A DNA stretch of 64,000 nucleotides from SIRX01 sp965213905 (lineage in GTDB: Bacteria; Actinomycetota; Rubrobacteria; Rubrobacterales; Rubrobacteraceae): NCBI GenBank assembly GCA_965213905.1, contig OZ243922.1:682001-746000 (forward strand). The letters run 5' to 3'. Below are positions 58,445 through 64,000 of the stretch, piece after piece. The notes beneath the pieces were generated by a model. It worked only from the letters and a program-made list of their open reading frames with translations. It had not been told where the DNA came from and did not search any database. Every line of letters begins with the position of its first letter. The first letter of the stretch is position 1. The translations under genes were made by a program, and so were the position numbers.

Positions 58445-58687
58445 CTAAACGGCCTGGATGTCCCGGATCTCCGGTACTTCGCGCCGGATGAGGCCTTCTA
58501 TGGCGTAGGCGAAATCTAGCTGGGAGAGCGGGCATCCCCGGCAAGCTCCCAGCATCTCTATGCTGACCGAGGCGTTTTTCTCGTCGAACTCCGCGACCCG
58601 GGCATCTCCCCCGTCGGCTTGCATGGCGGGACGCACTTTTTCGAGCGCCATCTCGACCCGGTTCCGCATGTTACCTTTCTCCGGCAT
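58445..58687 (-). CDS. Nfu-type iron-sulfur cluster scaffold
   Basis: 80 residues, a bare Nfu domain. VEMALEKVRPAMQADGGDARV, then GACRGCPLSQLDF with the CxxC that binds the [4Fe-4S] cluster between two subunits. Delivers clusters to apo-proteins, relevant to GlcF and LutAB here. TATAAT (58694-58699, minus strand) is 6 bases from the ATG (leaderless). Confidence 0.9.
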   Translation of the reverse strand: MPEKGNMRNRVEMALEKVRPAMQADGGDARVAEFDEKNASVSIEMLGACRGCPLSQLDFAYAIEGLIRREVPEIRDIQAV

Positions 58688-58720
58688 GGGATGATTATAT
58701 AAGTTGTGCAGGGTCGCCGT

Positions 58721-58759
58721 GCGAGGCCGCTATGCGAGGCCGCTATGCAAGGCCGCCAC
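58721..58759. repeat. 13-bp tandem repeat, about three copies
   Basis: GCGAGGCCGCTAT occurs at 58721-58733 and 58734-58746 exactly, with a degenerate third copy to 58759. Lies in the Nfu/M24 divergent gap. No known function. Confidence 0.8.
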
Positions 58760-58855
58760 ACGAGGCAGTATCGGGCGTCGTGCGGATCCGGCAGGCCACG
58801 ACCGGGGCACCGTTGGAGTAAACTGCGAACGGACCTGCGTATTCGGAGGGATTTT

Positions 58856-60016
58856 ATGGGCACAACGGACTCGCAAAACTTGCTCACTATCGGGGCTCCC
58901 GAGCAGGAGCCCGCAATTTACTATCTCTCGGGGTTTCTAGCCCCGGACCCGGTGATCTTCGCCCGGGTGGACGGCAAGGGGTATCTGGCGGTTTCCAGCC
59001 TGGAGTACGGCCGCGCCCAGAAACTCGAAAGTATAGAAAAGCTGTTCTCTTTCGAAGAGCTGGAGGTCAACCGGCTGGCCCGCGAGCTAAAGAGCGGGCA
59101 TCGCGCCTACGCCGCGGCGGCGGCCGGGATGCTGGAGGAGTTGGGGTCGGGGCCGGTAGCCGTGCCACCGGGCCTGGGCGTTCTCTACGCGGACGAGTTG
59201 CGCGAACGCGGGGTGGAGATATTGCCGGAACCAAAGCTCTTTGCCGGCCTGCGGAGGACGAAGACGGAAGCCGAAATTTCTCGAATCGAGGAAACGCAGC
59301 GGGCCGTCGAGGCCGCCTGCGCCCGGGCCGTCGAGGTCATAGGTGAGTCCGGCACGAGGGAGTACGGCATCCTCCACTACAAAGAACGCCCCTTGACCAG
59401 CGAATTCCTACGCTCGGAGATAGAGATCGAGCTGCTCAAACACGGCTGCTCGGCGGACGCGGGGACCATAACAGCCGGCGGCGTCCAGTCCGCCGACCCC
59501 CACGAACAAGGCCACGGGCCACTGCGGGCCGGAGAGCCGATCATCCTGGACATATTCCCGGTAAATAAAGAGAACCGCTACTACGCCGACATGACCCGCA
59601 CCGTCGTGAAAGGCGAGCCGCGCGGGGAGCTACAAGACATGTACGATGCCGTTCTGGAGGCCCAAAAAGCGGCGCTCGACACCATCCGGGCCGGCGTCAA
59701 CGGCAAAGACATCCACCAGAAGGTCTCGGACATCCTGCACGGGCGGGGCTACAAAACCACCGTCCACGACCAGGCAGAAGGCCAACCGCTCACGGAAGGG
59801 TTTTTCCACGGCACCGGGCACGGCCTGGGACTCGAAATCCACGAAGCACCCCGCGTCGGCATGGCGGAAGAAAAACTAAAAATAGGTGACGTGGTAACGG
59901 TAGAGCCCGGCCTCTACGACCCGAAGATCGGCGGCGTCCGCATCGAAGACCTGGTGGTGGTCACGGAAGACGGCTGCCGCAACCTGACGGACTTCCCGAA
60001 GACGTTGCGACTCTAA
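58856..60016 (+). CDS. Xaa-Pro dipeptidase/aminopeptidase P family (M24)
   Basis: 386 residues from ATG 58856 (GGAGGG 5 bases upstream; a longer frame to 58706 crosses the repeats). Creatinase-like N-terminal domain (~1-150) and pita-bread catalytic domain with the five metal ligands: ILDIFPVN (Asp), YYADMTRTVV (Asp), FFHGTGHGLGLEIHE (His), VVTVEPGLYD (Glu), GGVRIEDLV (Glu). Cleaves peptides with proline in second position, or X-Pro dipeptides. Cytosolic; stand-alone. Confidence 0.9.
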   Translation: MGTTDSQNLLTIGAPEQEPAIYYLSGFLAPDPVIFARVDGKGYLAVSSLEYGRAQKLESIEKLFSFEELEVNRLARELKSGHRAYAAAAAGMLEELGSGPVAVPPGLGVLYADELRERGVEILPEPKLFAGLRRTKTEAEISRIEETQRAVEAACARAVEVIGESGTREYGILHYKERPLTSEFLRSEIEIELLKHGCSADAGTITAGGVQSADPHEQGHGPLRAGEPIILDIFPVNKENRYYADMTRTVVKGEPRGELQDMYDAVLEAQKAALDTIRAGVNGKDIHQKVSDILHGRGYKTTVHDQAEGQPLTEGFFHGTGHGLGLEIHEAPRVGMAEEKLKIGDVVTVEPGLYDPKIGGVRIEDLVVVTEDGCRNLTDFPKTLRL

Positions 60017-60039
60017 ACGTCCGGGTTCTCGAAAGGCTT

Positions 60040-60624
60040 TCAGGAACCTTCGCGGCTGTTGTAGACTTCGCCTCCCAGGGCTGCATATTCCTCCAACACA
60101 GACGCCGCTTCTTCTCTTAGTACGTCTTTCTTCACGGCGATGCCGCGTTTTTCGAACTCTTTCTCCCACCCCTGGGGCTTTAGTCCTTCGTCGAAGCCTA
60201 TTTTCTCGGCGTCCGGGCTACGGGCCCCGCAGACGAGAGAGCGCACCCCGGACCAGGGCGTGGCGCCGAGGCACATGGCGCACGGTTCGGTGCTGGCCGC
60301 GAGCTCGTAGGAAGGTTGTCCCGGCCCGCCGAGGTCGAAGTCCCCGATCACCCGCTGGGCAACCGAGATCGCCACGACCTCCGCGTGGGCGGCGGAGCAG
60401 TTTGCCGAGGTAACCAAGTTGACGCCCGGGGCGAGCAGCTTGCCCGAGCCTTTCTCGAAAACCGCGGCGCCGAAAGGCCCGCCGGTACCGTGCTCCACGT
60501 TCATCCGGGATAGGTCTATCACGAGCCGCATCCGGTCGTCGGTGGCAGGGTATACGGCGTCCGAACCCTCGAAAAACTCTACCAGCCAGTCCGGCAAACT
60601 CAATTCCACGGTGGCAAACCTCAC
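60040..60624 (-). CDS. cytidine/deoxycytidylate-deaminase-fold nucleoside or guanine deaminase
   Basis: 194 residues, GTG behind AAAGGAG. Zinc site: HAEVVAI (His and catalytic Glu) and PCAMCLGATPWSGV (two Cys). GGPFGAAVF precedes the HAE box as in guanine deaminase and tadA-like proteins. The CGARSPDAEKIGFDEGLKP extension resembles nucleoside deaminases acting on free bases rather than tRNA. Exact substrate open. Confidence 0.85.
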   Translation of the reverse strand: MRFATVELSLPDWLVEFFEGSDAVYPATDDRMRLVIDLSRMNVEHGTGGPFGAAVFEKGSGKLLAPGVNLVTSANCSAAHAEVVAISVAQRVIGDFDLGGPGQPSYELAASTEPCAMCLGATPWSGVRSLVCGARSPDAEKIGFDEGLKPQGWEKEFEKRGIAVKKDVLREEAASVLEEYAALGGEVYNSREGS

Positions 60625-60739
60625 GTATTATCTCCTTTCGGGAACGGTGCATGATAAGCCGCTCTGGAGGGCGGATCAAGGTTCCCTCCCCTGGTAGGAT
60701 AACGGGCAGCGTATTTTCGACCGTCCGGGAGGCCGAGCA

Positions 60740-61060
60740 GTGGAGAGCAAGCGTGTGAGCGACTCGATAAAATTTTCTGAAGAGAAGCTGCAGAAGAACA
60801 GCCTCTTCGACTCGCCGCGGCTTTTCTACGACGTTTACTGCCTCCTGCCCGGCCAGGAGCAGAAAGTCCACGCCCACGAAAACTCGGATAAGGTCTACTA
60901 CGTCCTGGAAGGCACGGGGTATTTTACGGTAGGCGAGCAAGAGGCGGCCCTCGGCAAAGACCACGCGGTCGTCGCCCGGGCCGGCGAGCCGCACGGGGTT
61001 CGCAACGCTTCGGAAGAAAACCTGGTCCTGCTCGTTACGATGGCCCCGCCCCCGGACTAA
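60740..61060 (+). CDS. small cupin-domain protein
   Basis: 106 residues, GTG behind GGGAGG. Single cupin barrel: QKVHAHENSDKVYYVLEGTGYF (motif 1 with HxH and Glu, in two parts) and GEPHGVRNAS (motif 2 His). The metal-binding His residues are present, so it is likely a metal-dependent sensor or enzyme of unknown substrate. One base separates it from the next gene. Confidence 0.8.
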   Translation: MESKRVSDSIKFSEEKLQKNSLFDSPRLFYDVYCLLPGQEQKVHAHENSDKVYYVLEGTGYFTVGEQEAALGKDHAVVARAGEPHGVRNASEENLVLLVTMAPPPD

Positions 61061-61061
61061 A

Positions 61062-61430
61062 ATGCCCGCGGAAGAGGCTCCACAACCACCCTACGTTCTG
61101 CTCTTCGACGAGGTAACGCCGGACGCCCTGCCGCTCGTGATCCTGGTGGACGAGCGGGTCGCCGTGCCGTTGTTCGGCTCCGAAACCGGGGCCCGGGCCT
61201 TTCTGGACTCAGCGGGTTTCGGGACCGGTTTGGAGGCCGTGGAAGTTTCGAAGGCCGGGCTCGTCCGGGCGCTCGAAGCGGTTCGGGACGCCGCCGATTA
61301 CGTTGCGTTGGACCCGCCCCCCGCCGCGCGGGGCGGCATGAAGGTCAAGATGGGTGACCTCGGGGAGTTGGTCGAGGCTCTACAGACGAACCCGGAAAAC
61401 GACCTATTCGGCATCGGTGGGCTTGGCTAG
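61062..61430 (+). CDS. hypothetical protein co-transcribed with the cupin
   Basis: 122 residues. No signal or membrane segment. LPLVILVDERVAVPLFGS, ARAFLDSAGF, LVRALEAVRDAADYVALDPPP gives an SseB-like alternation of strands and helices. Immediate proximity to the cupin suggests an operon; function unknown. Confidence 0.6.
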   Translation: MPAEEAPQPPYVLLFDEVTPDALPLVILVDERVAVPLFGSETGARAFLDSAGFGTGLEAVEVSKAGLVRALEAVRDAADYVALDPPPAARGGMKVKMGDLGELVEALQTNPENDLFGIGGLG

Positions 61431-61441
61431 TCCGTCCCCGG

Positions 61442-61909
61442 CTAGAACGAGAAGAAGCTGAACCGGCGGTTCTTCTCGAAGTAGCGCTGGTGGTACTCCT
61501 CGGCCCGGTAAAACTCGTCGGCGGGGGTTATCTCGGTGACGATTGGCCTCTTGAACCGCTCTTGGGCTTTTTCTTTGGAGGCGTGGGCGGCGGCCTCTTG
61601 CTCGGGGGTGTGGAAGAAGATCGCCGACCGGTACTGCGTCCCAACGTCCGGCCCCTGCCGGTTTGGCGTCGTGGGGTCGTGGTTGCCCCAGAAGACCTCC
61701 AGAAGCTCTTCGTAGGAGACCTTCGCCGGGTCGTACTCGACCTCCACGACCTCGGCGTGACCCGTGGCGCCCGAACATACGTCGCCGTAAGTCGGGTTCT
61801 TCGTCTCCCCGCCGGTGTAGCCCGAGACCGCCTCCAAAACGCCGTCTACCTTACGAAACTCCGCCTCGACGCCCCAGAAACATCCCGCCCCGAAAGTGGC
61901 TTTTTCCAT
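61442..61909 (-). CDS. msrA: peptide methionine (S)-S-oxide reductase
   Basis: 155 residues from ATG 61909 (GGAG 9 bases upstream; ATG 61924 and 61951 are longer options). Repairs the S-epimer of oxidised methionine. Catalytic Cys in GAGCFWGVEAEF; supporting segments YDPAKVSYEELLEVFWGNHDPTT (split) and QYRSAIFF. The usual C-terminal resolving Cys are not present, so it uses one Cys or an external thiol. No msrB beside it. Confidence 0.92.
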   Translation of the reverse strand: MEKATFGAGCFWGVEAEFRKVDGVLEAVSGYTGGETKNPTYGDVCSGATGHAEVVEVEYDPAKVSYEELLEVFWGNHDPTTPNRQGPDVGTQYRSAIFFHTPEQEAAAHASKEKAQERFKRPIVTEITPADEFYRAEEYHQRYFEKNRRFSFFSF

Positions 61910-61990
61910 CTCTTCACGCTCCATTCTGTGCTTACTAAAAGAGTTTAGCACGGGGTTTCGCCCGGCCGCCGGAGAGTTTTTACGCTTGCC

Positions 61991-62458
61991 TCAAAACTCC
62001 AGCAGTTTCTCCATCGCGAAGTTCTTCAGCCCGACGCCCCGCCGCCAAACCGTTTGTTTCCGGATCACCCTGTAACCTTGACGCCCGAAAAACGGACGGG
62101 CCGTGATGCTGACTTCGGCGAAGATTCGCCCGAGGCCCAAGTCGCGGGTCTCGTCCTCGATGGCCTCGTACAAACGGTGCGCCACGCCGCGCCCGATAGC
62201 GTCCCGGCGCAAGTAGAGCATGTCCAGGTGTCCGTTCTCCTCCAGCTCGGCGAAGCCTACTACCTCGCCACCTTCTTCGGCCACGAGCGTTTTGCGGGCG
62301 GCCATCCGGGCGTGCCAGTCGGCCGCGGCGGGAATTTCCGGGGCCCAGGCCTCGGCCTGCTCTCGGGAGTAGTCGGCCCGGTTTACCGAGTGGACCGTTT
62401 CGTAGAAGAGGTGTACGATCTGCGCCGCGTCGCCCTTTTTGTAGGCCCGGACTTCCAC
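61991..62458 (-). CDS. GNAT-family N-acetyltransferase
   Basis: 155 residues: EVRAYKKGDAAQIVHLFYET, WHARMAARKTLVAEEGGEVVGFAEL, then HLDMLYLRRDAIGRGVAHRLYEAIED with the acetyl-CoA loop R-x-x-x-G-R-G-V-A, and RPFFGRQGYRVIRKQT. Substrate unknown. Its start is 6 bp from the ggt stop on the same strand, a probable operon. Confidence 0.85.
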   Translation of the reverse strand: MEVRAYKKGDAAQIVHLFYETVHSVNRADYSREQAEAWAPEIPAAADWHARMAARKTLVAEEGGEVVGFAELEENGHLDMLYLRRDAIGRGVAHRLYEAIEDETRDLGLGRIFAEVSITARPFFGRQGYRVIRKQTVWRRGVGLKNFAMEKLLEF

Positions 62459-62464
62459 CCGGCC

Positions 62465-64000
62465 TCAGAAACCGGCCGCCACGCCCCCGCCGCGCGGGTC
62501 GGCGCCGCCAGTAAAGCGGCTCGGTTCTCCAGATTCACCGTACTCGATAGCCAGGCCGTGGGCGTTGCCGAGGCCGTACTCGTCCACGTAGGGCGCGTAG
62601 CCCAGGGCGACCAGTTCGTTGAAGGCGGAGTCCGGGAGGGCCGGGTCTACGGCGAGCAGGTCTGGCTCCATAAAGGCGATGCGGGGCGCGGTGATGGCTC
62701 GTTGGATGTCCATGTCGAAGTCTATGAGGTTCATGAGCATCTGGGGCGTGGTCTGGGTAATGTAGTAGCCGCCGTGGGTTCCGAGGGCGACGCGCGGTTT
62801 GCCGTCGCGCATCACGAGCGTCGGGGAGATGCCGGGGAGCCGGAAGCCGCCGGGGGCTACTTTGAAAGAGCCGTCGGTGGCGTCGAAGCGGGCGTAGGAG
62901 ATCGAGTTGTTCAGCCAGATGCCGGTCCCTTCGGGCATTACCCGGCTACCGAAGATGTTGCCCAGGGTCTGGGTCATGCTCACGACGTTGCCTTTCCTAT
63001 CCGCCACGACGAAATGGGTCGTGTGCTCCCGGTCTCCGGCGGAAGAGAAGGTCTTTTTTGCCGAGGCGAGTTCGACTGGAACCGGAGCACCCTCCGGTTG
63101 CCCGGAGGATGAGGAGGCCAGCGCGGGGTCTACGGCGGCGGCTTGTTCGGACCAATACTCCTCAGAGAGGAGCCTGTTCAGGGGCGTCGGTTCTACTTCC
63201 GGGTCTTCGGCGTATTCGTAGCGCTCGTAGAACCCCTGCTCCGTTACCCGCGCGTACAGGTCCAGATAGGCGGTGCTGTTGTGCCCGAGCGCGGCCGGGT
63301 CGAACCGGCTCATGACACCCAGGCGGGTGAGCGCGTTCCAGGAGGTATTCGGCGGGGGCGCGGTCTCTACCCTTTGTCCCCGGTAATCCACGCCGACGGT
63401 CGGCTTCCATTCCGCCTCGTTGCGTTGCAAGTCTTCAGTGGTTAGAAAACCGCCGTTCTGCTGGGCGGCGGATGCCATAGCCTGGCCGAGCTCGCCACCG
63501 TAGACCGCCCCGGCGCCTTTATCCGAGATGAGTTTCAGGGAGTTTGCCAAGTCTTCCTGGACCAGGGTGTCTCCGGCTTGCAAAGGTACGCCGCCAGCGC
63601 CGTAGATCTCGCGGGCCGGCTCCGGAAAGTCTTCCCACTCGAAGGAGATCCAACCGGCGTTCTCCGCGTTCAGGACGTACCCGTCCTCCGCCAATCCTAT
63701 GGCGGGCTGTAGAAGCCGGTCCCACCCCAGGCTCCCGTACTCTTCCCAGAGCGCTTCCCAGTCGTTTACCGCCCCGGGCGTGGAGATGGCGGCGGCCCCC
63801 GAGCGGTTCTCGACGTAGCCCGGCGCCGGGGGGTAGAAGACCGAGAGGTCGAGGTTTTCGGGCGCCCGGCTGGAGGCCCCTAGAAAGCGCGTTTCATCGT
63901 CCTTTGCGTCGTAGATCACCGTCGCCCCGTAGCCCCCGATGCCGCTCATCATCGGCTCCACGACCCCGAGCGAGGAAGCCACCGCGACCGCCGCGTCGTA
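62465..64000 (-). CDS. ggt: gamma-glutamyltransferase, 5' end outside window
   Basis: 512 codons visible; the frame is open to the window edge (YDAAVAVASSLGVVEP), so the N-terminal ~50-60 residues and signal peptide are missing. Ntn-hydrolase proenzyme: the large-subunit motif PGAVNDWEALWEEYGSL, autocleavage/nucleophile Thr in HTTHFVVADRKGNVVSM, and the small subunit with NNSISYARFD, SPTLVMRDGKPRVALGTHGG. Transfers the gamma-glutamyl group of glutathione or related thiols; periplasmic or extracellular. GNAT gene downstream, 6 bp apart. Confidence 0.93.
   Translation of the reverse strand, partial: YDAAVAVASSLGVVEPMMSGIGGYGATVIYDAKDDETRFLGASSRAPENLDLSVFYPPAPGYVENRSGAAAISTPGAVNDWEALWEEYGSLGWDRLLQPAIGLAEDGYVLNAENAGWISFEWEDFPEPAREIYGAGGVPLQAGDTLVQEDLANSLKLISDKGAGAVYGGELGQAMASAAQQNGGFLTTEDLQRNEAEWKPTVGVDYRGQRVETAPPPNTSWNALTRLGVMSRFDPAALGHNSTAYLDLYARVTEQGFYERYEYAEDPEVEPTPLNRLLSEEYWSEQAAAVDPALASSSSGQPEGAPVPVELASAKKTFSSAGDREHTTHFVVADRKGNVVSMTQTLGNIFGSRVMPEGTGIWLNNSISYARFDATDGSFKVAPGGFRLPGISPTLVMRDGKPRVALGTHGGYYITQTTPQMLMNLIDFDMDIQRAITAPRIAFMEPDLLAVDPALPDSAFNELVALGYAPYVDEYGLGNAHGLAIEYGESGEPSRFTGGADPRGGGVAAGF

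Overview
The window reads as chromosomal DNA of a high-GC actinobacterium. A Rubrobacter-like organism is the best guess: it has BchN/BchB-like proteins, which I recall being reported in Rubrobacter, complete GlcDEF and LutABC sets, and many genes whose start codon lies 6-8 bases after a TATAAT-like box, i.e. probably leaderless mRNAs. The genus is inference. No rRNA, integrase, transposase, CRISPR array or phage structural gene is visible. One tRNA (Glu, CTC) is present.

Layout. 1-6.7 kb: purine nucleoside phosphorylase (cut by the window edge), a BchN-like/BchB-like pair that has lost its iron-sulfur ligands, a MerR regulator with a coupled membrane protein, and an HtrA-type lipoprotein protease. 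6.7-8.2 kb: a zinc-type ArsR repressor behind six perfect 11-bp repeats, and a CDF metal exporter behind a possible 28-codon leader peptide. 8.2-19.2 kb: a receiver/thioredoxin-reductase-like fusion, an isoprenylcysteine-methyltransferase-like protein, a TetR-controlled ABC drug-type exporter, a CaiT-like BCCT transporter, a HipA-like/DUF3037 pair and a LiaRS/NarL-type two-component system. 19.3-35 kb: membrane proteins, regulators, a methyltransferase, LspA, carbonic anhydrase, an M50 protease and a NatAB-like exporter, with an unusual density of broken genes (thymidine kinase remnant, DUF4870 with an amber codon, a decayed paralogue, two split ABC permeases). Two of the membrane genes (19.5 and 26.9 kb) share a conserved structured-looking leader that resembles the 3' part of c-di-AMP (ydaO/yuaA) riboswitches.

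35-51 kb is a carbon-use island. GlcDEF oxidises glycolate to glyoxylate, Gcl joins two glyoxylates to tartronate semialdehyde, Hyi interconverts this with hydroxypyruvate, GlxR reduces it to glycerate, and a MOFRL-type kinase makes 2-phosphoglycerate. An IclR regulator sits divergently to gcl. An LctP permease and LutABC (lactate oxidation) follow on the same strand as gcl. The Gcl carries Glu at residue 51, where the E. coli enzyme has Val.

51-56 kb: a Cys-rich MerR regulator whose tail contains a perfect Shine-Dalgarno and could be made separately as a 34-residue metallothionein-like peptide, then gltX, a compact AT-richer type II restriction-modification module (C, R, M), and tRNA-Glu. 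56-64 kb: housekeeping and small membrane genes (Nfu, M24 peptidase, deaminase, cupin, MsrA, GNAT) and a gamma-glutamyltransferase cut by the right edge.
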